Assembly (NCBI GenBank): GCA_009823505.1
Contig: VZQC01010436.1
Coordinates: 1,987,568-2,051,567, forward strand
Direction of reading: 5' to 3'
Source: Rhizomys pruinosus
Taxonomy: Eukaryota > Chordata > Mammalia > Rodentia > Spalacidae
Length of the DNA: 64,000 nt
Shown: positions 10,881 to 23,364 of the stretch, in pieces
Numbering within the stretch: the first letter of the stretch is position 1
Layout of the letters: each line of letters opens with the position of its first letter
The notes under the pieces: generated by a model
Told to the model about the DNA's origin: nothing
The model's database searches: none
The model's input: the letters and a program-made list of their open reading frames with translations, nothing else
Translations under genes and position numbers: made by a program

Positions 10881-11329
10881 GTTAATTGTCTCCCTGAGAT
10901 AGTCTGAAAACATTATTTTGTTCTTTGTTATTTATGTTCTTTGTTTGATTTTATAAATATGAGGTTTAATTGATACATTTATTTATTCTTTCTGCTCTGC
11001 ATTCTTCAATTTAATAAATGCTGCCAATGTATAGAATCTAATCTCTTTGTTCTATCCCACATTTGTCCAAGTGGGAGAAAAATTCCAAAAATGCACGTGC
11101 AATAATAGAACATGGTTGGTGTGATCTTAAAGGTAAAAATAGGCATTTTGTTTCAGAAAATAAAATATTAGTTTTGCAAATAAAACAATTGTTTTTTCAA
11201 GATAGAATAAGAAAAATGAATTAGCCTTATTATCTAAAAAAGTGTAAATATTTTTGTATATATGTGTGTTTGTGATTGTGTGTATTTGTGTGTACATATT
11301 TATGATGAGGAAAATATTTTTCTTTTTGT
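10881..11329. other. AT-rich unique sequence, no feature seen
   Basis: No convincing gene or repeat. A short TG-rich stretch lies at 11262-11300. The 124-codon minus frame through here and the next B1 is biased by low complexity and is not supported as a gene. Confidence 0.6.
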
Positions 11330-11470
11330 TTGTTTTGAGATAGAATCTCTCACTATCCCTACCCAGTCTGTAACTTGCTATGTAGACAAGGTTGAATTTG
11401 ATCTCACAGAGGAGATCCTCTTGCCACTGCCTCTTGAGTGCTGGGATTAAACATGTACACCAATACACCT
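11330..11470 (-). mobile_element. B1 SINE relic, minus strand
   Basis: Reads as an inverted, diverged B1: GAGATAGAATCTCTC corresponds to the reverse of the B1 tail (GAGACAGGGTCTC), and GAGTGCTGGGATTAAA to the reverse of the Pol III box A side. B1 derives from 7SL RNA and depends on L1. Confidence 0.75.
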
Positions 11471-13686
11471 GGACTCCTCTGGATGAAAACTTTAAGAACA
11501 TAACACATCAAGTAACAAAAGACAGGTGTTTGTAAGAATATTGAAGCTACCCCAATAAGCACTATTTAACCTGTCTTAGCTATTTGAGAAGTCGAAGCCT
11601 GAAATACAAGCTTAATAACTCCAAAAGAATTCTAGCAATCTTGTCAATACAATGAAAGAATCTCTGATTCCAGAGACAAATATGAATGGAAATGTTAGTA
11701 CAGAATACTAGAAAAGAGAAGGTCTGTATAGAAGAACTCTGGAGATTAGCAAAGTTCTTTATGTGTGTTAACCTGCATACTGATCAATAGAAAATAATGA
11801 AAGCATGGAAAAGAGCAATCCAAAAGGATTAGAGAAAATTACAACCAAATTTATAAAGAGCTAGAAATAACTCTTGTTCCTACCAGGAAGCCTGCAAAAT
11901 CTCAGAAATCACAGACATCAAGCTGAGTACTCAGTAGGATTTTGCAATCCTTATGAAGTAAAATCAACCATTGACAAAAGGCTGCACTGGTCTTACAAAT
12001 CCATCATTGATACCCATACAAAATGGATACAAACTGTCATTATTTATCCAAAATTTAGGAAAAAAACCTGAGACATATTTGTAGGTATCTTTATCATTTG
12101 GGATTGTGCTTTAGCCCTTTTTGTACCACTGAAACAATATACTAGGAACAGGGAGAGAAGAAATGTATTTTCCTGTTCTGAAGGCTGAGAAGTCTAAGTT
12201 CATAACACTTAATACACTGATGTCATCGCAAAGTGAGAGAGCAGGGAAGAAACAGAGGAAGGCTGAGAGGGACAGGTTTTAACTCTGATGAAAATCTTTG
12301 TTGCCAACTTGACTGACTCTGGAATTAAATAAAACCTGAGAGACTTTCTTGTTTTGATTATTTGAAGACAGAAAATTCGCCCTCAATATAAGATGATACT
12401 TTCTGATGTCAGGCATTTTGGACATGGCAGGGAGTGCTTTTGCTTCTTTTTTGCCTTCTATCTCACTGACAAATTTTGATCTGTCTTGTTGCTTTGGAAA
12501 CATATTAACTGATATTAGAATTGGGTTCTTCTGATGCCAGTGTAGACTGAAGACCACAAGATCTCCAGGATACTGTAACATTTTGGTGCTAGATTGGGAC
12601 TGCAGACATATCCAGCCTTGTAGACTAAGCAGCTATCCTCATAAATTAAGCAACTACTGGATTCTCAGCCTCTCCAATATGATGGTGGCATTATTGAACT
12701 ACTCAGACACTATCCTGTAGGAAAATGTAATAAATCCCCATATACATACTTATTCATTTTGTCAATTCTGTTGTTTTGGAGAACTCTGAAAAAATACAAA
12801 AACCAACCAAAACCTCTTATAATTGAATTAAATTAAACTACTAACTCCTTAAAGACATTAATCTATTCATGAGGGTGGGGCTCTTTTTTAACATTTAAAC
12901 TTTTTCAATTTTTATTTTTTACTCTAATAATAACATTTTATTACTTCTTTGAAATCTTCATACAATTATTCAAATCATTTTCAGATGCCTTCCATCATGT
13001 GATCTCAGATCTACCCCTTCCCCACTGCTTCATGTTTCTATATTTTTGAAACTTACAAAGCGAAGGGCTCTTATTACTTAATAATTTCTTATTAGTCTTG
13101 CTTTTCAATATTATTATGATTAAAATTAAATGTCAACATTATTTGTGGAGAGAATTAATTACTAGCAGACTGCTATAGCCAAAATAAAATACATTGAGTG
13201 ACTTTATAAACAAGCATTTATTTTTCACAGTCTGGAACAGAGAAACTATAATATCTGGGGTGCTACCAGGGATCATTTCTTAGGATACTCTCCTCTTGAT
13301 TTCCTCATGTGTTGGAAGAAGTTGGGAAAAACATCAAATATTTTTATCTCTTCTTAAAACAACACTCATGTCATCCTGATGTTTCTACGGTCATTAATCC
13401 AAAGTGTCCCACTTGCAGTTACTATCAAGATTAAGGGATACGGTTTTAATTTTTAATATTTAGAGAGAATGTTCTCTTCATGGCAACTGGGACACAGAAA
13501 TGCATGTCATCCAACATGAATAGAATGTCCCATATATCAGAACCAATTAAAAATAAAAACTAAATTTTCAAATAAGATAAAAAATTAAATGAGAGAAATG
13601 AATATAACTGAACTACAAATGAGACAGTTGATAAAATTCAGTGGCCGGAGAGGTGAAAGGTTCTTAGTACTCCCATATTACCAAAG
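11471..13686. other. mostly unique DNA; possible old interspersed repeat at 12280-12740
   Basis: No gene seen. The stretch 12280-12740 (TTGCCAACTTGACTGACTCT, later AATAAATCCCCATATACA) has the look of an old rodent interspersed repeat, possibly a DNA-transposon relic, but I cannot assign the family. The minus frame at 12279-12581 lies within it and has no recognisable domain. Confidence 0.35.
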
Positions 13687-13699
13687 TAATATAGTTTCT

Positions 13700-13949
13700 T
13701 TTTTTTTAAAACTTTTTAATTTTATTTTTTATGTGTATGAATGTACTGTCTGTATGTAGGTCTGTGCACCTGTGTCGTGCAATGCCGTGGAGGTCAGAAA
13801 AGGGTCTCGGATTCCCCTGGAACTGGAGTTGTCCTGGAATTGGAGTTACAGACAGTTCTCAGCCGCCACGTGGGTGCTGGGGATCGAACCCGGGTCCTCT
13901 GCAAGAGCCATCGGTGCTCTTAACTGCTAGGCCGTCTCTCCAGCCCCAA
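13700..13949 (-). mobile_element. B2/B3-type SINE, minus strand, with target-site duplication
   Basis: A full SINE read in reverse: T-rich tail (13700-13730), body, then the tRNA-like head with the reversed box B (GGGATCGAACCCGGG) and head end GTCTCTCCAGCCCC. It is flanked by a perfect 13-bp duplication, TAATATAGTTTCT, at 13687-13699 and 13950-13962, as expected from L1-driven insertion. Frames across it (13731-13952) are SINE translation, not genes. Confidence 0.93.
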
Positions 13950-14029
13950 TAATATAGTTTCTAAAACTGACTTCTAAATACTCATCCTTAAACCCGAAGA
14001 GAAGGGCAGGTTTCACATCTCACCAAAGA

Positions 14030-14442
14030 ACATTCTTTTTTTGCAGCAGACAGAAGGTAATACAGACATCCACAACCGGTCAAAATGCAAAGAATAAGCA
14101 ACCATGGAGTTCCGAACCACAGTTGATCCACAATTTTACATAAAGCTCCAGGAAAATCACAGAAGGAGCAGAGAGATCATAAGAGCAAGAGGACCAGGAG
14201 TCTGTAGCTAGATCATCCCTTCTAGACATGACAAGGAAACGGTACGCAGGAAATCTCAACAGTATGGTTACCTAAAGAAGGTCTTCATACTGACAGAATC
14301 AGTGGATATGCCAATGTTGACGGCTAATATTTTCTACGATTCCGCCAGTAGACAAAGAGCTATAGGCAACCAATGGCTGCTGAGGAAGGAAAAGCTCGTA
14401 TTCTTCTGGAATAAAGTCCCAATCTTAAGTAGTCAGCCCTAA

Positions 14443-14488
<46 letters not shown>

Positions 14489-14660
14489 GTATATAATAAA
14501 ACAAAAATAATTATAGAAGAGTTCATGGAATCAAGAGAGTGTTTGGAGGGAGACAGAAGACAGAGGGGGACATGGAGAATGGGGAGAGAGTGGAAATAAT
14601 GCAAGTATAATTTACTACTGTATGGAATTTTCAAAAAATAATGTGAATATAAAAATATAG
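14030..14660 (+). mobile_element. Lx-type L1 3' UTR/3' end, plus strand
   Basis: The order of sequence blocks matches old rodent Lx 3' UTRs as I know them: a GCAGCAGACAGAAGGTAATA block, a CAACCAATGGCTGCTGAGGA block, a CA microsatellite, a purine-rich tract (14555-14595) and an A-rich end. No ORF2 remains. Family assignment is by recognition, not alignment. Confidence 0.65.
14443..14484. repeat. (CA)n microsatellite
   Basis: Perfect CA dinucleotide run within the Lx-type 3' end, followed by TATGTATATA. Confidence 0.95.
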
Positions 14661-16064
14661 TTAATATATTCAAGAAGCTAGATCAGAGGAAACAAAAAGT
14701 AGAAGTACTATATGATCAAGTTACACACTTGGCAATATAGCCAAAAGTATATATGTCAACATACTTCAGGAATAATATATTTATTTTGTCACCATTGAGA
14801 ATTCCCAAGTTATAGGATGAGTTTAGGTATCCATCAATATAAGAATGGGTAAGGAAAATATGGAAAATATAGACAATTGAGCTTTACTTAATAGTAAAGA
14901 AAAAATAAAATAATTTTCAGAAAACTGTATGTTATTAGAGGCCAGCATGTTAAGGTAAAGCTCAGAAAGACAAATAGAGCATCACTGTACTTTCCTATGT
15001 GGAATTCAGATTTAAATATATGGTAAAATTTGTAAAGTAGACTATCATAGAAAGAATGACAGAAGGTAAGACGGTACATAATATTCTTGTATAAAATGTC
15101 ACTTTACACAATGAATATATACTAATATTTACTTTTTATAATAAAGCTGGCATAACTGAATTAAAAGTGGAGATTCAAGACAAGATTTACAGTGATATGA
15201 AAATGTAATGAACTTGAGCTTTAAACCAGACCAGTAGAAAAGATCCAGATGAATGAAAGGCATGTTTGTATCCCAGTGATAAAGTAAGTGAATTCTACAT
15301 GTGAAATTTTTTGTTCAATCCCCAATATCAAATTTAAAGAAAAAATGGACAAAAAGCACAGAAAATGTCTTACAAAGGTTAAATAAAGAATGTTTCAATA
15401 AGATTTAGAATAACATGATAATGCTATATTTGTTAACTCTACAATAGAAATAAAGAGTTAAAAATAAATGATTTGAAAGAGAATTAAATTCAAATGTAAT
15501 ATAAAAACAATAAATAATATAAAACTCACATATTTTTTTCCTAAAACCAGGCACACTAAAATAAAAAAAAAAGTAAAAATTTACCACTTAAGTCAAGAAA
15601 TGACTTTAATCAACCCTACTCTTTAATTAATGATAAAAATGTTTTATCTCAGTGACTAATTTATTATTTGTGTGTTTGGGAAAACTTTCTGGTGTTGGTT
15701 CTCTCCTTCCACTATGTGGGTTTAAACTAAGTTGATTAGACTTGGTGACAAGAGCCTTTATTCATTTACCTATCTTGCTAACCCAAGAAAAATATTTTAA
15801 AGCATCCACAACACAAAGAGATATTACATGTGAAGAAATAATGTAACAAGTAAATATGAAAAATAACAACAGATTTGTATTGTACATAGAAACACAAGTT
15901 ATAGTAAGAAAAATAATTATGGAAAAATGAAAGTGTAGATAGAATTCCTGGTGTATACAATTTAAGGAACAGAAACTAATCACTATGTTCGTTCAAATAA
16001 AATAAGTATTATTGAATATCTGAAAAATAATTTAGTATTTGAAACAAAAGAAATGATTTATAGC
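14661..16064. other. AT-rich DNA, nothing recognised
   Basis: No gene or clear repeat. The short minus frames here (14888-15079, 15405-15587, 15762-15983) are low-complexity Phe/Tyr-rich translations with no domain. Confidence 0.6.
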
Positions 16065-16195
16065 ATTTTTTTAGACAGGGTCTACATTTGCCCAGGCTTG
16101 TATAGGACTCACAATATAGTCTAGGCTATCATCAAGTTCACAGTACTGATCCTGCTTTAACACCACAAATGCTGAGATTATAGGCAAAAGTCATC
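16065..16195 (-). mobile_element. B1 SINE relic, minus strand
   Basis: Inverted B1 pattern: TAGACAGGGTCTACAT at the tail side, CCCAGGCTTGTATAGGACTC in the middle, and ATGCTGAGATTATAGGC at the promoter side. Strongly diverged. Confidence 0.7.
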
Positions 16196-16244
16196 ATTTA
16201 ATAACAAATTTTTATTATAATTATAAAAGATGGGAAGACAAACT

Positions 16245-16397
16245 TTAGAAACACCGAAAGATGTAGGACATGAATGGCAGAATGCATGAACTCGGGTGGG
16301 GTGGGAGGAAGAGAAAGGGGAATATGTCTAAATTGAACTGAAAAATGATATCTAAAATACAGAAAACATCAATAAAAGTATTATATTAAAAATAATA
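16245..16397 (+). mobile_element. L1 3' end, plus strand
   Basis: Matches the last 150 bases of the L1 at 34727-35774: AGATGTAGGACATGAATGGC, a G-rich tract, GAATATGTCTAAATTGAACT, and CATCAATAAAAGTATTAT at the end. A very short 5'-truncated insertion. Confidence 0.85.
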
Positions 16398-17982
16398 TTT
16401 GGAAATAAATTTAAGAAACTTTAGAGGAAAAATATTGATAATAAAATTCTGCTCTGTTTCCAACCAGTAAAAGTTTGAATTACTGGGTAATTTACTTCAG
16501 GACTCACAATGGTAATATTAATTGTGAAATGCAACTAAAAACCTTATGCATTACTATAAATTATGTAAATAAATTACTTCAGGGAGAAAACAGCCCATAA
16601 TATGTTGTCTATCCAAATAAATGCAGACATATTAAATACAAAACAAAAAATGAATGGTAAGCACTGTCAATTTGTTCTAAGATACATAGAATTGTATAAC
16701 CACTTAAATATAAGAATAAATACAAATTATGTGGGAAACACTCATGTAACAACCTATAAGTCATAACAAAGAAGATAAAATTTAATTAAACTAAACTAAG
16801 AATATGGAGAAAAACACAGAAAGAAAAATTAACAAAGCAGAAGTAAAAAGTTGCAAATGATGTAAATAGCCATAAATAGTAGCATTATACATTTAGACAG
16901 AATACAGTCAAATCATTTTAAATATAGCTAAGCAATAAAATTAAAAGTAATAATTTATCAAAGTTGAGGAATAAGCATGGCTTTATCATATTCTAACAAA
17001 AGGAACATGCCACTTACTATAAAGATACTGTTAGGTTAAAATAAAGGGATAAAGAAAAAAACATTGCATGATAACACTCATCATAAGACAGTAAAGTCAC
17101 CTTTATTAATCTGACAGAAAAAAACATTTTATGTTAAATTGTTAATAAAATTACTAGAAAACATATAGTTCCAAAGTGTTAGTCAATTTAGAAAGAAGAC
17201 ATTTTAATTTAACATTTTATGCACTTTCTATCAGATTCTCAAAATGATATATTTGTTCTGCAAGGTGAAATAGAAAATTCACAATTAGAAATGTACGTTT
17301 CAACACTGTACTCTTTATATTTCCTGTGATAGAAAAAATACAAAAGATTTAGTGGTTATGATAACTAAACTTCCCTAATTAAAAATTTTAGATCATATTA
17401 TGCCATGAATCATGTAAAAATATCATGGAATAATGATTGTGTTTGAAATTTCACGAGTTAGGAAGTCCCCAGCATATTCAAGTGCAGTGATATAAGTGAA
17501 TGCATACACTGTCATAGAATTCTAAACACCAGAATAGCAATTCACTGTTGTCAGATGACAAAGTAAATTCGAGTAGTTTATTTATACTTTCAATTCATTT
17601 CCAAAATGTATGAGGTTTTCTCAAGGAAATTTAAACTTTCAGTTATTCTGTTCTGTATCTTAAGGTAGGTGAAGTATTAAGTCTCTAATGAATCTCAAGA
17701 TATGAGGATGAATGTCTGTAACAATAATTGTCCATAAACTCAGAAAGAGTGAATCCCTTTCTAAGATGCTGAATTTCCCCACCTAAAAACATTTAGAATG
17801 TGACATTGATAGAGCTAAATATTGATTTAAGACAATGGAATATTAATGGAATATCTCTAGCAAAGAAATGTTCTTTCTGAAAATCATAAATTGTTTTCTT
17901 CTAATGAATAGCTTTATGACTTATGTGAGAATATTTTTTACCTTAAATATCTTCTATTTTGTATTGATTTTATATTTTTATG

Positions 17983-17984
<2 letters not shown>
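16398..17984. other. AT-rich unique DNA, nothing recognised
   Basis: No open frame of interest and no repeat that I can name. Confidence 0.6.

Positions 17985-18031
<47 letters not shown>
17985..18031. repeat. (TG)n/(TATG)n microsatellite
   Basis: TG run followed by four ATGT units, at the A-tail side of the following SINE, where such tracts commonly grow. Confidence 0.93.
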
Positions 18032-18197
18032 CACGTGCTTCTGTGAGTGTAAAATCCTTGGAGTCCAGAGGGTGTCAGATTCCATGAATCTGGTGTTAAA
18101 AGGTGTTGTGAGACTCTCCTAGGTGCTGGGAATTGAACTCCATTACTGTGTATGAGTAAATTTCTGCTCTTAACCAGTGAGCCATATCTCCAGCCCC
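18032..18197 (-). mobile_element. B2/B3-type SINE, minus strand
   Basis: Reversed SINE body ending in the tRNA-like head (GGTGCTGGGAATTGAACTCC, then GAGCCATATCTCCAGCCCC). Diverged and somewhat shortened. Confidence 0.82.
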
Positions 18198-19050
18198 ACA
18201 TTTTAATTGGCAGATACAGTATTAGCATTCAAGTTCAAAATTTTATTAATGATCTAAAAGTAGTCAATAATTATTTTTCTCAGGCTTCACCAAACTGTGA
18301 GTCATATAATCAAACTCATAGTTCTGATGTTTAAAACTCTTGTTAATCAAGGTATTAAAACATTTACAAGTTTCACATAAACTTTTGAGATAGGTATTAT
18401 TTAATTAACTATGAAAGTAAGGAAACTGAAAGAATTATGAATAATTTAAACCATATGTATAATAAATTACAACTTATATACAGTTTCTCTAGGTTGAAAT
18501 CAAATCCATCCCTCCAAAGTATACTCTTCTCACTGAAAAACACTCATATTTTACAAAGTAGAATAAGATAAAAGCGTATGAATTTCGATTCCTAGCCTTC
18601 ATCTTTCTTGCTGCCATTATCTACAAAAGAAAAATTGATTCTGACCTTGAAGTCAAAGTGTTAAAAATAAATCTCTGCTGCACTGATGCTTCTTTCTCTG
18701 TTTCTGAAATAACTGTTTAAACTCCCCCAGGGGATTGCTCTAATGATTCACTGGCTTTTTATAAGTACTGAAAAGAAGCAAAGGAGATGTTTGTGCAGGG
18801 AAGTGTTTATCAGTTGGTAACATGTTTCAAGGAAAATATGTGTGTTTAAATGATACTGAGGATTCTCACAAAGATATACTAAGTTGCCTCTATCATTCTA
18901 TAATATTTACTATTGACATTACTTGTCTGTTTAATTATTGTGACAATTAATGCTTTATAACCAGCAAGTCATATGTAATTCAAAATATTAACACGTTTAC
19001 TTAAAATCTTTATTTGAAAGCAAACATGATTTTTAACGTGAATTACAAAT
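18198..19050. other. unique AT-rich DNA, nothing recognised
   Basis: No gene or repeat supported. Confidence 0.55.
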
Positions 19051-19062
19051 AAAAAAGAATGT

Positions 19063-19209
19063 GGTGCCAGGTGTGGTAGCACATGACTTTAATCCCAGCA
19101 CTCAGGAGGCAGAAGCAGGCAGATCTCTGTGATTTCAAGGCCAGCCTGGTCTCCATAGGGAGCTGGGACTAAAGAGAGAGCCTGTCTCAAAAAGACCCCC
19201 CCCCCAAAA
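19063..19209 (+). mobile_element. B1 SINE, plus strand, with target-site duplication
   Basis: Good B1: GCCAGGTGTGGTAGCACA start, TTTAATCCCAGCACTCAGGA (Pol III box A side), AAGGCCAGCCTGGTCT, and a tail GAGCCTGTCTCAAAAAGA with C and A runs. Duplication AAAAAAGAATGT at 19051-19062 and 19210-19221. Confidence 0.92.
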
Positions 19210-19221
19210 AAAAAAGAATGT

Positions 19222-19519
19222 AGCAAATATGGCCTAGTGATAAATGAATAATTTCATCTTTTTTTTTTCAGTTTTGTAATTCTAACATTTATGCCCTGAA
19301 GAATATTGAAGTTATTTAGTCTAGCTCTGTATGGTTGGATATGCATACATTCTCAGACTTTTCAGGACTTGGGAGGCAGAATAACTCTGGGATAAAATCC
19401 AACATGGGGAACATAATGACATCGGGTCTCAAATATCCAAAACACAAACCAAATCAAACGAAAATAAGACAAAAACACTTTCTAATTCTAGTCAATTCCC
19501 ACTTCACCAGATGGAGAAT
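19222..19519. other. no feature recognised
   Basis: A T-rich stretch near 19260 followed by unique-looking sequence. No gene seen. Confidence 0.5.
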
Positions 19520-20765
19520 ACTGTTATCAGGGCCAGGAACCTGCAGCTAGACAGATCACAGGCCATAGGGGAGTACCTACTATTATAATTCCGCTAAAAA
19601 GACAGTACAAAAGCCTCAAAATGACTTATTATTATACCCACAGCTAAGTTAGCTCAACTCTCGCCAGAGGTTTTTCTTGCAGTAGATCAATTAACACAGA
19701 GACCCACAACTGTCAACGTGCAGTAAATAAGAGCGCAGAATGCTCATCCCTAAAAGGAACACCTATAACACAACTTTTCCTCTGAAAGCTCAGGGGTTCA
19801 AAGAAGGGATAGGAAGATTTTAAGAGGCAGAGGTGATAGATTAATACAAGGATATCATGTTTTTCTGACCACCACAGGGTAGTTGAACATATGAACCCAC
19901 AGCACTTATGACAGCATGCACAGGAGCTGTGCAAATCCAAACCAGGGAGTGATGAATTGTGTCTGCAGTCTTCTGGGATGTTCTTCCTCTCTGGACCAGG
20001 GCCAACAGCTACCAGGACAGCAAACCCCTGGATCTTTCAGGCCAGTCAGTTAACAACCTGGGCCTAAGTCCTGGTAAAGAAGGGGAGGGAGATTGGAAGT
20101 GAAGGCAGGTGAAAAAAATGAAAGAGAAAGAACAAAGGGACAGACTAAAAGGGGAGACCAGGAGGAATTCCATGAGGGAATAACTCAGTTTTACTACTGT
20201 ATTCCCGGGTATTTATACTGGTCCTTGTTGGGGTTGGGAAATACAGGATTTCATGCCATATACTCCAGATCACTACAGAAATGTGACAATGCTTTGCCCA
20301 AAGCATCAAAGACAGTTGGCACCAGGTAGGTTTCAAAGGCCAGCAGATCAGCATGACTCCAGCCTGAGGGGTGGGGGCTGTGAGCAGACTTCCTAAGTGC
20401 TTCTGCCAATGGAATCCCTACAAGGGAGTGGCCAGCATGGATGTGGGAGCTGGGGAGGAAGTATTAGCCCTAGCTGACGTTCTATTGCAGTTGACACATT
20501 GTGGGACACAGAGAATTAGTTGCCCTTACTGGTGTGATGCCTGTTGTGTTGACCAGATTCTAAGGGTTAAACCTACATCCAAGAACATTTGTTAAACAGC
20601 TATTATCGTTTATAGGTCTTTTTAAAAATGGCAACTAATAATAGAAGACATGAAGTCTAGGGGCAGGCAGAGGGTGGTAAAGTTGGGTGGAAAAAGGAGG
20701 GGATGAGAATATGATTAAAGTACATTGTATTAAAATTTCAAATCAATAAATATTTTTCAAACAAA
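19520..20765 (+). mobile_element. Lx-type L1 3' UTR/3' end, plus strand
   Basis: Long 3' UTR without ORF2. Typical blocks include CTCAACTCTCGCCAGAGG, CAGCACTTATGACAGCATGC, the CTACAAGGGAGTGGCCAGCA stretch, and a purine-rich tract at 20655-20710. It ends with TATTAAAATTTCAAATCAAT and an AAT-rich tail. Three short open frames (19713-19940 minus, 20093-20354 both strands, 20371-20595 plus) fall inside and are non-coding repeat sequence. Confidence 0.65.
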
Positions 20766-20814
20766 ATAAAGCAAATTAGAAATCCTCACTAATATCTGCA
20801 TAAGTAATTACTGT

Positions 20815-20880
20815 GGGGGCTGGGGATGTAGGCTAGTGGTAGAGTGCTTGCATAAATGACCACTGGAATGCACAGTCACT
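20815..20880 (+). mobile_element. ID-like SINE head
   Basis: GGGGGCTGGGGATGTAGGCT then GTGGTAGAGTGCTTGCAT resembles the ID element head (derived from BC1/tRNA-Ala). The 3' part is not recognisable. Confidence 0.6.
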
Positions 20881-20897
20881 ATAATAAATACTATGTT

Positions 20898-21130
20898 TTG
20901 GGACTTGAGCAATGGCTCAGGGGTTAAGGAGACAGGCTGCTCCTGCAGAGTTCCCAGGTTCAAATCACGCCACATACATGGTGGCTAATGACTGTCCACG
21001 ACTCGGTTTCCAGGGGATTCAACACCCTCTTCTGACCTCCATAGGCACTGCATGATATGGGTGCATGTACACACATGCAGGCAATACGTTCATACACATA
21101 AAATAATGAAAATAAATTAAAAAAAAGAAT
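20898..21130 (+). mobile_element. B2/B3-type SINE, plus strand
   Basis: tRNA-like head (GCAATGGCTCAGGGGTTAAG, box B side CCCAGGTTCAAATCACG), SINE body, and a CATACACATAAAATAATG tail with an A-rich end. Confidence 0.85.
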
Positions 21131-21279
21131 ATTATATTATGTTTTGTAAAGTAGTAAAGGTTTATAGCTGGAATTTAGGAAAATTATTGAAGGAGAAGAA
21201 AAATGCAGAACAGCTTTTTGTAATGTATTAGTAATTGGCATTAAACTGATTTGAATATGTATATCAAAAGTTGATTAAG

Positions 21280-21322
21280 GGCTGGGGAGACAGCTCAGTA
21301 TTTAAAACCACTTTTGACCTAA
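21280..21322 (+). mobile_element. B2-type SINE head fragment
   Basis: GGGCTGGGGAGACAGCTCAG followed by TATTTAAAACCACTTTTGAC. Only the tRNA-like head is present. Confidence 0.55.
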
Positions 21323-21354
21323 CAAGTTTTTATAATAAAAATTTAATACTAGTT

Positions 21355-21515
21355 ACCATGGCTAGGCACAGTGACATTTAACTTTCATCCCAGAAGTCTA
21401 GAGGTATATCTCTATGAGTTTGAGTTCAACTGGTCTACATATACAGTTCCAGGACAATTGGGGTTACGTAAATAGTTGAATTCAATCTAAAAACAACAAA
21501 AAAAGAAAAATAATA
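21355..21515 (+). mobile_element. B1 SINE relic, plus strand
   Basis: Diverged B1: CATGGCTAGGCACAGTGACA, TTTCATCCCAGAAGTCTAGA, GAGTTTGAGTTCAACTGGTC, and an A-rich tail. Confidence 0.65.
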
Positions 21516-21962
21516 TACATAATTTTACTTCAATGAAGCCAAACAAATTGTGCTCACAGTTGCTGAAAGGATGGGAAAATAGAAACAAAATAAATTAAAA
21601 CAAATTTTGGAACTATAAGATTACTGAAATTTAAGATAAAATTTGATTAATTTATCAAAAGATGATATGATGGAATAATAAGTAAAATTTAATAATTTGA
21701 TGGAGGGTTAGAAAGGATGGAGCATATCTTGAAGGGGATCTAAACACAAATTATATTTTATTAATCCCACAAAATATTTAAAAAATAAAAATAGTGATTA
21801 ATACCAATTTAGTTATAAAAAAGAAAATATAACAAAGTTGAAAATAACAGCACAAAGACATGAAGCCAAATATGAAATTTATAATTGGAATTCCAGAAGA
21901 AAAATGAATGAATAAGCGAAAAACCTGGAGGGATAATTTCCAAACATTTTTCACATTTGATT
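21516..21962. other. AT-rich DNA, nothing recognised
   Basis: No gene or nameable repeat. Confidence 0.5.
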
Positions 21963-21972
21963 AAAAGTTGAG

Positions 21973-22040
21973 ACTTAAGGCTGGTGGGATAGTGCAGCCG
22001 TTAAACGCTGAGGCTAAGAACTGCAAAAAAAAAAAAAAAA
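21973..22040 (+). mobile_element. very short B2-head insertion with poly(A)
   Basis: A tRNA-like head (GGCTGGTGGGATAGTGCAGC, then CCGTTAAACGCTGAGGCTAA) runs straight into about twenty A. It is flanked by AAAAGTTGAG at 21963-21972 and 22041-22050. The body of the SINE is missing, so this is a head-plus-tail retroposon. Confidence 0.72.
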
Positions 22041-22050
22041 AAAAGTTGAG

Positions 22051-22954
22051 GTTTATAAACTTGACATATGTGAAGGACACGAAACTGATAATAATGTAGT
22101 GGAGAGAGCCAATCTTGAGATCAGGAAATTAAAAACAATCTACTGACTATAGGACAGTAAGAATCCAATTAATAGCTATCTTTCACTTGTTATTAATGTG
22201 GCCAAATAAGTGAAGCTTCTATATAAGTGCTATGACCAAGCAAATAAAACTGTCACCTAAGCCTATATTATAGATATATATATATACTATTTTGAAATAT
22301 TATTTAACAGTCACAGGAGATTAAACAGCTAAGTTTGTGTCTATTATTCAAGTAAAAGATTTTTTTTGACAGTAAACATACAATATAAGAATTGGTAAAA
22401 TAAATTCCATGTGATGAAATGGAACAATACCCAATGGAAGTAGTCAGAAAGGAACTATAAATGTTGGAAACAATAAATACACATGGGTGCATTCAAATAT
22501 GCATTAACCTTATTATTCTATCAATATCAATATTTAAGCCAATTATAACATCATTTTGTACACTTTATGGCATTAGGAATAAAAAATGTGTAACATCTAT
22601 AAAATGTGAAGAAATAAATAGGTGTAAAAGGCCATAAAGTTTCTGTTGGAGCCACTGAACTGCCATTGTACCTTAAAAATTAACCATACAGAGTACATAA
22701 ATTGAATTATATGACTGTGTTCCAAAACAGTATTGTTTATAAAGCAGGCTTTTCAATTTAATCAGTGTTAACTATAGCATAAAAGCAGAAATAAATGGAT
22801 ATAAAGGTTTGCAAAAGTTCTATAAAATGTGAAATGTTAAAATCACTGACTAAAAGTGAATAGCAAAAATTGAAGATGCTTCAATTAAAAAAAAAGCAAT
22901 AGAATTATAAAATAAAATATATAGCTAAAATTTTGAAAAAGCCATATGGAAACC
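22051..22954. other. AT-rich unique DNA, nothing recognised
   Basis: A short TA-rich run near 22270. The minus frame at 22304-22492 has no recognisable content. Confidence 0.55.
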
Positions 22955-23312
22955 TACAAGTATAAACTCTTCCCAGTAGATAACTGAGGAAATGGGCAGC
23001 AGGTCCCAACATTAGCAGAACTATTGGCAACTGATTACTGCTTGATGATGGAGTTTGTTCATCTTTAACACCATGACTCTCAACAGGCTGACTGAACTTC
23101 AATGGATGAACTCACAAGGAGGTAAATTTGGGGTACAAAAGCTTGACCTGATAAGCCATAACATATATGACTGAATACATGAAATCTGGTAAGCATTCTG
23201 TGGGTGGGGTGGGTGCAAGTGAGAGAGGGGCTCTAAATATGATTAAGATTTATTGTATGGAATTTACATTAACTTAATAAAATATACATTAAAATGTAAA
23301 ATAAATTTAAAA
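22955..23312 (+). mobile_element. Lx-type L1 3' end, plus strand
   Basis: Same block order as the copy at 38106-38845: CAACTGATTACTGCTTGATG, GACTGAACTTCAATGGATGA, TAAGCCATAACATATATGAC, a G-rich tract (23205-23232), then TTATTGTATGGAATTTACAT and an A-rich end. Confidence 0.72.
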
Positions 23313-23364
23313 GAAGTTTTCTTATCACAGGGAGCTAGGCTAAAAAAAATAAAAACCCAATTCC

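Noticed and set aside
20093..20595. Short plus and minus frames of 69-78 codons
   Set aside because: They fall within an Lx-type 3' UTR and have no recognisable domain.
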